DNA from: Aphis gossypii | Lineage: Eukaryota > Arthropoda > Insecta > Hemiptera > Aphididae | DNA length: 64,000 nt | Direction: 5' to 3' | Assembly (NCBI RefSeq): GCF_020184175.1 | Contig: NW_026083045.1 | Location: forward strand, 1 to 64,000 | Shown here: piece after piece, positions 1 to 11,112 of the stretch | Layout: each line of letters starts with the position of its first letter | How positions within the stretch are numbered: position 1 is the stretch's first letter | Notes under the pieces: model-generated | The model's input: only the letters and a program-made list of their open reading frames with translations | Told to the model about the DNA's origin: nothing | Databases searched by the model: none | Position numbers and translations under genes: made by a program

Positions 1-976
1 GTGCAAGATTATTAGTATGTGTGCGTGTGGAAAACCACGTTTCTAAAACTCAACTGTATACACATAAGCAGCTATGTTACCAAACACTCTATTGGCCGTT
101 ATGTCATGCATTAGCTCCTTTAGTTTTGCATGGAATACCCTCGCCACCAAATCGGGCCTGTCGTTTGCCTTCAACCAACATGGAATGTTGTCTACTATTT
201 CTGGCCACTTGGGGTTACATGTAAACGTTATGAATATATCAGGTTTTCCATACTTACGCACAATAGCCATTGCGTCGTGGTAACATTGTTTCATGTACCG
301 AGGACCACCTACAAACGTCGATGGTAAAATCGTCCTGCGGCCTACAGGGTTGATTTCGTCAACGTGGAGCTGTTGGTTTATGTGGTCCACAAGGCCCCGA
401 TATGCATCAGCAAAAATCGCTCTCTGATTGTCTCGAGTGTAGCGCAGATTGTTCGCTTCCATTCGGACGTATTGATCACACACAAACTGCTGCAATAAAA
501 AACCACCTGCATGCAATAAACTAAATGTATTACCTTCATTCCCATTGCTATTGTTTCCAGTGTATCTAATGGCCAGACGGTAACATACAAACTCCCTCAT
601 GGTGTTACGAACCCGAACCGTGTTTCGGCGGTTGCCCTCTTGTAGTAAGTTGTAATGCCATCCGGTTTCTCCGTACGGGAAGAACAGTGGATACAACATT
701 GGATCCGCATGAGACGAACCTGCTGATATGCTTTGCATCCGGTGATTTGGGTTAACCGGGTTGGAGTCATAGATAACCAGATCTAGGTTCCCTGGTGGTT
801 GACCATCTTCACCAACAAAGACGACAGCTACCTCGTTCACATGAGCAGCTGGTTGATTGTATCGCCGTGGATCATTGTTTGGGTCGGCAATTATGTGCAT
901 GGTCACCCTTCTCTGTTGTAACATGGGATTGGCAGCAGCAGCATCTTGTTCCCTCTGCCATACTTGTCGCATGTTT
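1..976 (-). pseudogene. Helitron replication initiator (Rep) fragment, helitron-like N domain
   Basis: This is part of the Rep/helicase protein of an autonomous Helitron, which nicks and joins DNA for rolling-circle transposition. Reading leftwards, a splice acceptor (TTACAG) precedes the exon at 976 and an ATG lies at 972. The protein shows the usual landmarks: a stretch around HADPMLYPLFFPYGETGW, then FVCDQYVRMEANN, and FITFTCNPKWPEI. At 43-45 an in-frame TAG replaces what is normally Gln in VEFQKRG. After the stop the same frame continues KRGFPHAHI, so the HUH metal-binding motif (HAH) is present but downstream of the stop. The helicase part would lie beyond the left edge. The copy is dead unless the stop is an error. 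Confidence 0.88.
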
Positions 977-1062
977 CTGTAACAAAATAATATTAAAGCA
1001 TGTGTGTATCTTGTATATATATTCACGTAATATGTGTACAGTATATATATGAACATTTTCAT

Positions 1063-2305
1063 GTAAATAATTAATAATATAATTATAGTTATTATCTGTA
1101 TGCTTGGTTGTATTGTATGTATGGTGTATAGTTAAGGTTAGTTTATAGTGTACATCATGTTTTATGAAATTTGTTCAATCATACACTTGAATTTTCGGTA
1201 TTTTCGCTAAATATTCTTATTAGAATTGTGGATGCAATATTAAAAATTGTAAGTATTGTAAGGTAAAGTCACTCAAAGCCATATGATGTATCACTTGCAT
1301 GAAAAATAACTCAATAACACTTAATATAGTTAACCATATGCAAGTGTAACCTGAACAACAGTACAGCATAGTATTAATTATGTTATGTATCATTGTTGAA
1401 TGGTAAATTTTGTTAAAAAAATATATTACTTGGTATAATAAAAAATTAAAAGTAAAAAAATAAGTATAGAGGTATTAAGTCAAAGTTTTTTTTTTGGTAC
1501 AACACACACTGTATATATATAATAATAAAAGTAAAATAAAATAAACAAAATATTAATCAACTACATTACACAAGTGTATTAAGTCTTGTTACGATATCAT
1601 AATATGATATGGGAATAGTTTGAAATAATTAAATTAAAACTTAAAAAATTGGTTTCTTAATGAGTGGTAATGTAAACTACAAATATATATAAAATGTTAC
1701 ACTACAATTTACACGAATGTTGTGTTTTCAATGAAATATTAACTACACATGACTACAATAATTATTAATATTATTACTTATTAATTAATTAATTAATGTG
1801 ATATGTGTTTATTTAACTAAATATATATTATTAATATATTACTCAAAAGCCACTGCGAATGGATTGATTTGCCGTAATAGACTGTAATTTTAATATATTA
1901 TATAACTTTTACATTTACTTATTAAAAAATAATTCAAATATAGTATAATATATTGTAATATACTATTATACTTAAAAAAAAATTAAAATGTGTAATTACT
2001 AAATGATAAATAAAAATTATTATCAACATAACATAATATATGATGTTATATATGCATCAAATTGCTAAACCTACTATTTGAATGTAAAATAAAAACCTAT
2101 TATTTAATAAAATTCTGTTATAATAAAACTATAATAGAACCATATAATAAAAATATAAACTTTATATAATATATTATTATAGTGTAAAGTGTAATGTATA
2201 ATTTATTGTTGTCTTGCATAACATTTAAAGTGTTATTGGAACTGTTCATAATAACAGCTAACACACACACACACACACATATATATCTATCTTAATATAT
2301 ATAAA
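1063..2305. other. A+T-rich intergenic DNA, no gene seen
   Basis: About 1.2 kb of A+T-rich sequence without an ORF I can support. A short TTAATTAATTAATTAATTAA-like run sits near 1780. The right end has a CA repeat grading into TA (about 2261-2288). Confidence 0.6.
2261..2288. repeat. (CA)n/(TA)n microsatellite
   Basis: A run of ACACAC units followed by ATATAT lies just outside the Helitron 5' end at 2306. It is a simple sequence repeat and nothing more is visible. Confidence 0.8.
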
Positions 2306-2639
2306 TCTCGTGTCACAATGTTTGTCCTCAATGGACTCCTAAACCACTTAACCGATTTTGATGAAATTTTTTACACCGCGTGTAATTTGGTCCAACTTAA
2401 AAGATAGGATAGTTTTTTTTCAATATGTATTATTAATAATATATTAATATGTGCTCAAACAGGAATATTGAGATTTAAGATAGAAATTTTTGTTTATAAA
2501 TGGTTGCTATGGGGGTTATAAGATTTGAGAATAATATTTATTTATTTGTGGTTGCTATGGTAATATATAAAATTAATATAATGAATTACGGATTTTGATA
2601 ACATTTGGTAACCATTTAATAGGTAATATGAATATAATA

Positions 2640-2657
2640 TAATATAATATAATATAA
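2640..2657. repeat. (AATAT)n short tandem repeat
   Basis: Repeated AATAT units end just before TCCTCTTATTGG, inside the 5' part of the Helitron. Confidence 0.6.
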
Positions 2658-3008
2658 TCCTCTTATTGGTCGCAGGAAAATGTGCTTATGTAATACAATT
2701 TTAGGAAAATACACCAGAAAAGTTCAGAATCTAGGTGTTAAAAAAACAACAACAACTGTCACTGCAGTTGTTCAGCAAGAAAATAAACTATATTAAGGTC
2801 GCTATTGATTATGATTGAATATAATAGTTATAGACCTGATGTTATATTTTGTTAAAACCATAACAACAAAAATAAGAATTAGCGAAATAAGTCAATGGCC
2901 ACAGTAAATTTAAAATTCACAGCAATAGTTAAATTTAAATTAAATTAAACTTGCCAATCGCGTGAATGCACGTTGTGACTACAATAACCTTGATTATTTT
3001 TTTTCCAG

Positions 3009-3047
3009 ACGCATCATCGGCGAGCTGGACGCTCTCATCGGATTTTA
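3009..3047 (+). other. Exon-like GC patch behind a strong splice acceptor
   Basis: A pyrimidine tract ending TTTTTCCAG precedes a short GC-rich stretch in A+T-rich DNA. One frame reads RIIGELDALIGF then TAG. It could be a captured terminal exon, but it is short and other frames are also open. No partner exon was found. Confidence 0.2.
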
Positions 3048-3239
3048 GTGCGTTAAGGTTGGGTTAGGATTATGTATTAATTGATTAATATAATCCACCG
3101 TACTATGTCAAACTTGGTATAACTTTGATATTTATTAGAGTTAAATCATACACTTACATACAAACAGCACTAGGTCCGCGATCTACCGCAGATAGATTGC
3201 CTACCTGATAAATGATCCAACGACCCGGCAGGGTCGCGC

Positions 3240-3930
3240 TAAGTATAAAAAAAAAAACGCCTTAAAATGAACGCATCGGCAATCACAACGCGCGACAACT
3301 GCCGGGTATAATTACAGGAAGCATCTGAAATCACGAAAATAAATAGTTGACAATGCATACCTAATTTCTTGTACAATAATTTAGGTTGACAATGCACCAA
3401 TCTTATTGGAAATGTTCCGTAGAAGTGCATGCTGCACTTTTTAATCCGATCTGAACATTATAAATGGAGTTATAGCCAAATATATTATGAATTTTTATGG
3501 CAAAAAAAGAAAATGTTATTCGATAATATTCCCTGCGGCCCGCATGAAGTTCCCCGCCCACTGAGGAGATACACATTACACACACACACTTACCATACGC
3601 GCGTGCTTTGTCACAGCGCTGGCGGTGTTTTCAGTTAATACGTAACGGCTCGCGTATATTATCATTTATCAATATTGTTCTTTCAATATATATATGTAAT
3701 GCTACAAGTATTACTCTGGTCCAACAATTTCCAAAATAAAATTAATAACCTAATAATTAATCAAGTTCCAACTACAAAATTAAAAATTAATTCAATCTAT
3801 TATCGAGTGCATTCAGTTATATGTCATCATGGGGAACAAATGACCGAGGGCCATTATACAAACTTAATAAGGCATCAAAATAATTGAGTAAGGTGTAATG
3901 ATACTCAAATAAAGTATGAACGGTGGCCTC
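3240..3930. other. Non-coding DNA between Helitron-like segment and poly-G
   Basis: Several short ORFs exist on both strands, but none shows a recognisable motif, a splice context or a conserved pattern. I treat them as chance ORFs. Confidence 0.5.
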
Positions 3931-3948
3931 GGGGGGGGGGGGGGGGGG
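3931..3948 (+). repeat. Poly-G tract (18 G)
   Basis: An uninterrupted run of 18 G follows GGTGGCCTC in strongly A+T-rich DNA. Length may be unreliable in an assembly. Confidence 0.85.
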
Positions 3949-4053
3949 AAGATATTTACATTATATTAATGGAAAAAAATAATTAAAAACTTAAATGTTT
4001 GATATATAATAATACATATATGACATTATAATATTTAATAATAATGATTACAA

Positions 4054-4086
4054 CAACAACAATAATAATAATAATAATAATAATAA
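4054..4086. repeat. (AAT)n microsatellite
   Basis: A run of AAC/AAT units immediately left of the MITE at 4107. Confidence 0.75.
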
Positions 4087-4106
4087 CATAAAAAAAATTA
4101 GTGATA

Positions 4107-4591
4107 TCCCAACAAAAACACTACGCCAAACTCCGTGTAAAAAAACGCTCAGTATAAAAAAAAATCCACCTCAAAAAGTTGTGATATCATTTTATAGCTA
4201 TGTATTTAAACTATATAGGAATAGATATATTATTATAATTTATGTTAAAATTCATTGCTTATAAATTGAACTTAGCTGGTGACTTTAAAATTATAACACT
4301 TAATTAGTAATTTATAACAATTAATTTATATAACACTTAATTTGTATCACTCATTTTCAAAGATAACATAATATATACTCAATACGAAATGAATTCTCAT
4401 AAGTTTTAAATAATGTCACCAGCTAAGTTCAATTTATAAGCAATGAATTTTAACATAAATTATAATAATATATCTATTCCTATATAGTTTAAATACATAG
4501 CTATAAAATGATATCACAACTTTTTGAGGTGGATTTTTTTTTATACTGAGCGTTTTTTTACACGGAGTTTGGCGTAGTGTTTTTGTTGGGA
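4107..4591. mobile_element. Palindromic MITE with 177-bp terminal inverted repeats
   Basis: Left arm 4107-4283 and right arm 4415-4591 are inverted copies of one another. By eye they match along their whole length, including equal-length A/T homopolymers. The ends read TCCCAACAAAAACACTACGC and its complement. TA dinucleotides flank both ends (4105-4106 and 4592-4593), which is the target site of Tc1/mariner elements. The 131-bp centre is A+T-rich and non-coding. It is non-autonomous; the mobilising transposase is not obvious in the window. Confidence 0.88.
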
Positions 4592-4827
4592 TAATAATAT
4601 ACTTCAGCAGTTCAGCGAATCAGAATTTTTATTCCAGGCAACAGAAAACTTAAGATAAATCTAGAACATAATCCACCGAATATTAAATAATGAATTGAAC
4701 AAAGTTTGAGTCATATAGAGTTGGTATATTTAACGAGCAAGATAAATATTAGTTAGTAACATTATAAACATAGATCATTCTTATATTAATTATTTTGAAA
4801 ATAGTGCTGGGATAATACACAATATAG

Positions 4828-5030
4828 TAGGGCTGGCGGTATTTCAAATTTTGATACCGGTATCCGGTATTTGTTCACTACCGGTATCTACGGTACTACC
4901 GGTTATACGGTATTTTCGGTAATAACCGAAATTACCTTATCCCGGTAAATACCGAAAATACCGTGTCCCAGTAATTACCGAAAATATCGTATCCCGGTAA
5001 TTACCGAAAATTTCATACTTCGAAATACAT
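4828..5030. repeat. hAT left terminus with GGTAATTACCG subterminal repeats
   Basis: At least four copies of a palindromic motif close to CGGTAATTACCGAAAATA follow the inverted repeat. Such arrays are typical transposase-binding sites in hAT elements, although binding here is inferred. Confidence 0.75.
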
Positions 5031-5956
5031 ATCGGATCATTCGGATCTCGGTGCATTTATAAGTATTCCTAAATTTCCAATCAAGGAAAATTGACCTTTA
5101 ACATCTATTTTAAAAATCATGTTCATTATTGTTCAAGTTTCAAAATGTTTTGTTATACGGTGAAAAGGGGAGGGAGGAGTTTTTAGAGGTTCTAATGGTT
5201 CTACATCTACAAACAATGGGGAGGGGTCGTTAGTTCATGAGACATGAGGTGACTGATTTTATTTTAATCTATTTTGGGGGCCATGACGTTATAAAGGTTG
5301 AAAAACGCTGATTTAGATGACAGGCAAACAGTTCGCAAACTGGTAATTTAAATTGTTTTTGACTCTTGTATCTAAAAGTTATAACATGTCGCGTCATGAC
5401 CCACATGTAGATATGATATGACTGATATCAGTCATCCGACATGTATAGAAAAAAATGAATAAACAAACAAATAAGAAATTTTAAATTAATTAATTTTACA
5501 TAATATAAATATTTAAAAATTAAAATAGTAAAATGGAGAAAATTGCATCTGAAGATGTTTTAATAAGAGTTACTTTTATCATTGAGTTGGATTAATTTTT
5601 AAAGTCAGTAAGAAAGTAACAATAAACTATAAAGTCTAATTAAATGAAACTGTTAATTTATAATTTTATGAGCTATAATATTTATTTATGATTTAATCAT
5701 GGCACAATGTATGTTCTGTCATGGGACATGGGTCATAGACTATGCCGCTATGGAGTCATGTATTAACATAATCTAAAAATCCTTAATCATAAAATACTTT
5801 TTTTAGATTCAAATTTAAAGGTATACAAATAAGAATTGTATTTATTTGTTTAAATGACTTAACATTCAACATTATTAGATAAACTTTTTTTACATAATAC
5901 TTATATGTATAATTTGAAATCTTAACTTTTAATTAAAAATAATAACAATTTTAAGG

Positions 5957-8900
5957 TTAAAGAAACTGAGAATTTTTTGATAGAAAAATCAATTGCTCTG
6001 CATGACCTGGAGCGAGCGATGCACGATTATCGGTACATATGTTACCACCGGTACTGAAAAGTCGTTCACAGGGTACACTAGTTCCAGGTATACATAAGTA
6101 TTTTTTGGCCAAAGTATCAAGTCTTGGGAATTCAGTGCCATATTTTTCCCACCAATTTTTTGGACTTGCAGACAAATATACAATTGGCATCTGCAAGTAT
6201 CCTTGTATTTCTTTGTTAATACTTTCTACTTCAGATTCGGCAGTTGAAACTTCATGTGACGTTGGTAAAGAAGTTGAGTTGTCTAAAAATGCTGCTATAC
6301 CTTAAAAACAAATATAATAATACAAAAATTAAATAAATTACAAAACTAATGATAATGTTTAGTCTTAGTATATTATTGTGTTAAATTAATATTTATTAAA
6401 ATAAATTGAAGATAAGATAAAAGTAAATGTTTTAAATGTTTCCTAATGTTATATATTTTTAACATAACATTCAATTTTAATATGTTTTTTAAAACTTTTA
6501 TTTTTAATCCATTTTAATGATTTTTACAATTTTACCTGTATATTGATGATTTTTTTTCAAGAAATTTTCATTCACTGGTTCCAAATTATTAATTTGTTCC
6601 ATTTCTAATTTTATTTCGTCATGAATAACACTTATTTGGTTTTGGTCTCCAAGATGTTTGTTTCTGTACCGAGGATCTAAAAATGAAGCCTTTTGTAATA
6701 ATTGCATGGTATGTTCGTTATAATAGTATCTTTTTGACAAAGTTTCTAAAATTTCTGAAACAACTAATTGTTCAACATGTTTAAGAGCTTGAGATAATGA
6801 ATTTTTTTCTGAAGTTTCTTCTTCATTATCTTCACCACCTGAATCATCTTGATTTCTTGGTTGTGTGAATATTTCTGTATAGTCACTGTCATCACTATTT
6901 GGAAATAATGGAGCCGAGTATTCATTATCACTGAGATTATTACAATCAACATCATTTCTTTGACTAAGTGGCTTATACATTAAGTTCAATTTTTGATATA
7001 TTGGCCATAAATCAGAAATTGTTATGTTCTTTTCAGATGCCATTGATTCACCCAACATTTTCAATGGTTCAATTATTTTTAATAAATGGTTTATAAGCTT
7101 CATTTGATTACGTGTTGGCAATGAATTATAATGCTTTGGTATGGTAAAAATTTGTAAAAGAGCCGAATATTGAGTCTTGACAAAATAAAGGCAAGGCATA
7201 ACACTCCACCACCTAGTTTCTGATGATGACGGTGCAACCAATGTGGGAAGTTTCAACTCATTTTGGGCTTCTAACAACAATCTCTTCATTTTATTACTAT
7301 AATGGAAAATTGAACGTATTCTTGTTGCATTTGTAATGCAAACTTTTATAGGTTGGATATTAAATGCACGAGTAACTCCTGTGTTTAACGCATGACCAAA
7401 GCAAGCAACATGATTAAAATTCATTAAACCGACTGCTTTTACAATATTTGCGCCACAATCTGTTGTAATTGCTGTAATTTTTTCATTGTCAATTTTCCAT
7501 TCAAGTAGTATCTCTTTTATTGATCGTTGAAGATTCTGGGCCGTATGGTCAACATCTAATGAAGTACAGGCTAAACAAAAAGTTTCCAATTTCCACTCAT
7601 TAGAAATTGCATGTGCTGTCAAACCAATAAAAGGATGCCCATTGTTAGATGTCCAGCAGTCTGTTGTAAGAGCTATGAATTTTACTGAAGAAAGTTTAGT
7701 TTGTATTATAAGCTTTATCTCACCATACATTTTTGGTATTTTATGATCTGAAAAATACTTCCGACTTGGTATCTTAAAACTTGGACATAAAGTATTCATA
7801 AGTTGTTTAAAACCTGGCTTCTCAACAGACCTTTAAGGTTGCATATCCATACACACCCAAGTTGCTATAGCATTTTTATATTTTTCTTCTGTTTGTTTGT
7901 CCAGGGGTCTTATAATTCTAAGTGTAGATTGTACTTTAGGCTTACTAATAAAATTTGATGATATAGATTTTTGATCTAGCTTTAGAACAGGACTCACTAT
8001 ACTAGACGTAGTAGTAGTTGATAATGTTTCTGTAGTTAGGTTAGATTCCTCTTGTATCATTTCATCAGTACTATCACTGAAAAAATACATATATAATATA
8101 TATATATATAAAATATTATAATTGCTATTTTAATAAATAATAAGGCATTATTATTATCCAATGTTGGGCAAAGAGCAAGTTAATGTCTTTAGTTGAAATT
8201 TAAAAGTTAACAAAGAAAACATTTAACTCAATAAGTTGTAAGTTATATGTATATCATCTTAATAATTATATAATATTGTTGGAAATCAATAAATTATTAT
8301 TATTATTATAAGTTTGAAGTTAAGATAGTAAACAAAATTAACCCAACTTAAGTAGTTAAAAATAAGTTCAACTACTAATTCAAGCTACCTATAATATTTT
8401 TAAGTCATTAAATGCACTATTTTTGATTTACACATACATTTAACAAAATAATAAAGTATTCAACATTGTGAAAACGTCAGATTATTATGATAAATTTATA
8501 TTATTAGAAAATTGAAAAAGAGTTAACAAATATGTATTGTATAAGGGTTTTGCATGAAACAAAAATACTATTAACTTAATAAAAAAAGTTAATAAGTTAA
8601 AAACAAAAATAATTAACAATTAAGTTAATACCCACCTTTGTTATTATCAAATATGTGTAATGACCATGATATTTTATTATTTAATAAAACTTATCTTATA
8701 GGTGTAGGTATATTTAAATTCATATTACCTAATAATTAAAAAATTGTTCTTAATATTTTGACAAACTTTAAAGAAACATTTAAAGATTAAATATATGTAG
8801 GTATATATATTTACTTCACTTAATACTATGTACCCATTTTAATTTAATATCATTATGTGGAAACTGTACATAGGTATTAGAGATGTAGTATATACTTTAG

Positions 8901-9231
8901 AGTTTAGGTATACTATGTAGTGTGTACTATTGTATCACTTTCAAGTTTGTACCTAACTATAATTGTATTTTTGTATTAATTTTCATCTACTTATTTTATA
9001 CCTACATTATAAATTAATATATAATAAAAAAAATTTAAAAACTTACCTATTAATCAAATTGTTCATTTTAATGAATTCATTATAAATTCCAGGATGCATA
9101 AACCGTAAATGAGCTATAAGATTACTTGTATTTCCGCCTTTACAAGTCTTAGTCTGACCACATTTTTTACAAACTCCTTCATCTTTTGATTTATTGAAAA
9201 ATAACCACACTTTAGATTTTACTCTACCCAT
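5957..9231 (-). pseudogene. hAT transposase with BED zinc finger (ZBED type), one nonsense codon
   Basis: Three coding exons join in phase: 9231-9047, 8076-6536 and 6300-5957, about 690 codons. Exon 1 encodes a BED finger (KVWLFFNK, CKKCGQT, then HLRFMHP). Exon 2 carries the catalytic core with TTDCWTSNNG, ITTDCGANIVKAV, CFGHALN and SSSETRWWS. Exon 3 is the C-terminal dimerisation region (WWEKYGTEFPRL, then PGTSVPCERLFSTGGNI). All borders fit GT/AG. A further noncoding 5' exon probably ends at the GTAAGT donor near 9320. The only break seen is an in-frame TAA at 7833-7835, between the linker and the core, where homologues have a hydrophobic codon. The gene could be recently inactivated, or the stop could be a sequence error. 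Confidence 0.92.
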
Positions 9232-9769
9232 TAAACTTCCTACAAAACATATTATAAATAAAATTGTTGACACGTATTATGTAGTTATTCATATTAGAAG
9301 TACTAAGTAATGTAACTTACCTGTTACCTACGACGTTAGAATCTCAGGCCAACAGATACACAGCCACGGTACCGATATTAATTAGGGATTTTTTATTAGT
9401 ATATTACAGAAGTAATAACATGTATTACAGTATAACAGTTAAACAGTATGACACTATAACTATAACAATATAATGTGACGTGATATCAATGACAAGGTAC
9501 TATAACAGTATAACATGCAAGATGCAGTTCCTAACATATCGATATACTATTGAGTATTGACCATTTAAAAATAATCATAACAATATAATATCATAATCAT
9601 CAGCAAATGGGAATTCTAAAAATAGTTGTTTTAACCCTATAATCGAGTAACTCTTTGGTCCCGAGTGATATGATATTAAATAACAGATAACGAAAATGAC
9701 AATAATATATTATAATATCGTATCATTAATATTTATGGTTTTATAAAAATAATAAATATTTAAATATAA

Positions 9770-9920
9770 ATGTAGGTATTTTCGGTAATTACCGTGACAC
9801 TGTATTTTCGGTAATTACCGAATCACGGTATACCGGTATACTAAAATATCGAAAATACCGGATACCGGTCTAATTTAAATACCGGTAATTATAGGTATAC
9901 CGAAAATACCGCCAGCCCTA
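9770..9920. repeat. hAT right terminus with subterminal repeats
   Basis: Repeats of TATTTTCGGTAATTACCG mirror those at the left end and lead into the terminal inverted repeat ending at 9920. Confidence 0.75.
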
Positions 9921-10087
9921 CAATATAGTATGGTGTATCACATAGTAGGTACATAGGTATTTAAATGCAATATTAATATAAAATTTTCATATCTCCGTGA
10001 TAAACCATATTTATATGTTTTATTAAATTTTCTCACATAATAACACTAATACATGGCCTACAAAAATGCAAAAAAAACCAACTAATA

Positions 10088-10116
10088 CGCGGGCAACGCC
10101 GTGTCGGGACAGCTTG
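10088..10116 (+). mobile_element. Second Helitron-type 3' terminus
   Basis: CGGGCAACGCCGTGTCGGGA followed by CAGCTTG closely resembles the terminus ending at 10740 (CGGGCAACGAAGTGCACGGG, CAGCTAG). It is likely the 3' end of a related Helitron, with CTTG in place of CTAG. I could not pair it with a 5' end. Confidence 0.5.
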
Positions 10117-10780
10117 ATTATAATATATATATTTAATATACATTTTTTTACAGCAATAGACTAACATAACAAGTTATACTAAGTTTTACCAACAGGCAAC
10201 AATACAAAAACCACGAGATGACACATTATTGTATTTAACCCACTGTAGTAAAAAAAAAAAATGACATAACTTTGAAACTTAAGTGTTAGAAATTATAAAA
10301 TTCTTAAACACATCTCGCGGGGTCCGCAATCTACCATGTGTGGATTGCCTACATGATAATATACTGCTCTCATAATCATAACTCATAAGAGAGTCTCATG
10401 GCAACGGTAAGCAGAATGACTATAATATTATGACTTGAGTAACTCACTGACTGATAAACGTAGAGCCTGAACAATGATAGATCGATCGATGCTTACAATT
10501 TACACGGTACATTCGTAAAATCGTATCACAAATTTAGTGTGTAATAAGAAAGCATTTTACAAAATTCGCATATTAAAGTGGTGCTTTCACAAGATTTTTG
10601 AGAATCAAAACAGTCAATGAAAATGTCTAAGTTTTGAACACCGTTAAACCGAATAGTAAATAACAAATTAATCAAAATTCGAATCTATATATATAGAATT
10701 TGCATTTTTAACGGGCAACGAAGTGCACGGGGTCAGCTAGTATATATATATAATAATATATAATAAATTATTTAACTCAC

Positions 10781-11100
10781 TAAAGATGGTACTACTCTTG
10801 GTAATAGACGGCGACGAATTCTGCCCAAAGCGTAGTCACGACCAGGGACAAAATGTCTCGAACACAGTTTTGAGTTGACAAATATCTGTTGAGCATACAA
10901 ACCATTGATCTCGGCGAACAACACCCATTGACGTCTCTGCTCGTCATTCAGTGGAAACCTAATGTAATCAATTTATGAATATTCACAGTGTATGGCTAGA
11001 GTAGTAATAAAACATTATTGTTATTTATTAGTTGTCACCTGTGCACAGACACTCCATCAAGACCACTGACGTTACCACAGATCACACATATTTTCACCAT
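10781..11100 (-). CDS. THAP zinc-finger domain, two exons (partial gene)
   Basis: Exon 1 (11100-11039) and exon 2 (10958-10781) join in phase across an intron of about 80 bp with canonical borders. Together they give 80 codons and a complete THAP DNA-binding domain: an N-terminal CVIC pair, HRFPL, RRQWVLFAEING, then KLCSRHFVPGRDY and PRVVPSL. The C2CH zinc ligands (C-x2-C, C-x2-H) and the invariant Trp, Phe and Pro are present; the usual AVPS box reads VVPS. Exon 2 ends at a GTGAGT donor, so more exons are expected to the left, but only the Helitron end and the 7.2-kb block lie there. It may be the first part of a P-type transposase, a Helitron-associated gene or a host gene. None of these can be decided from the sequence. 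Confidence 0.82.
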
Positions 11101-11112
11101 GGTGATGTGACT

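Larger units (their letters stand above)
4828..9920 (-). mobile_element. Full-length hAT DNA transposon, 5.1 kb
   Basis: Terminal inverted repeats begin TAGGGCTGGCGGTATTT at 4828 and end AAATACCGCCAGCCCTA at 9920. An exact 8-bp target duplication, CAATATAG, lies at 4820-4827 and 9921-9928, as expected for the hAT superfamily. Both ends carry arrays of short palindromic motifs (GGTAATTACCGAAAATA and variants). One transposase gene occupies the minus strand. Apart from one stop codon the element looks complete, so it is a fairly recent insertion. Confidence 0.93.
2929..10149. other. 7.2-kb block interrupting the Helitron
   Basis: The block is bounded by two copies of ACAGCAATAG. It contains, in order, a Helitron-like internal segment (about 3165-3210, resembling 34383-34425), a poly-G tract, a palindromic MITE, a hAT element, and a second Helitron-type 3' terminus near 10116. 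It may be several successive insertions rather than one. The 10-bp repeat looks like a target duplication, but I cannot name the element that made it. Confidence 0.45.
2306..10740 (+). mobile_element. Non-autonomous Helitron, split by a 7.2-kb block
   Basis: The 5' end begins TCTCGTGTCACAATG after an A. The 3' end is a GC-rich terminus GGGCAACGAAGTGCACGGGG followed by CAGCTAG and a T, which fits the Helitron rule of A-to-T insertion with TC at the 5' end and CTRR at the 3' end. Two internal blocks match the copy at 33644-34798: about 2703-2928 matches about 34015-34213, and 10150-10740 matches about 34208-34798 almost base for base. Those blocks are adjacent in the other copy but 7.2 kb apart here, so this copy is interrupted. 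The 10 bases ACAGCAATAG occur at both edges of the interruption (2919-2928 and 10150-10159). The element has no coding sequence of its own that I can see. Confidence 0.72.
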
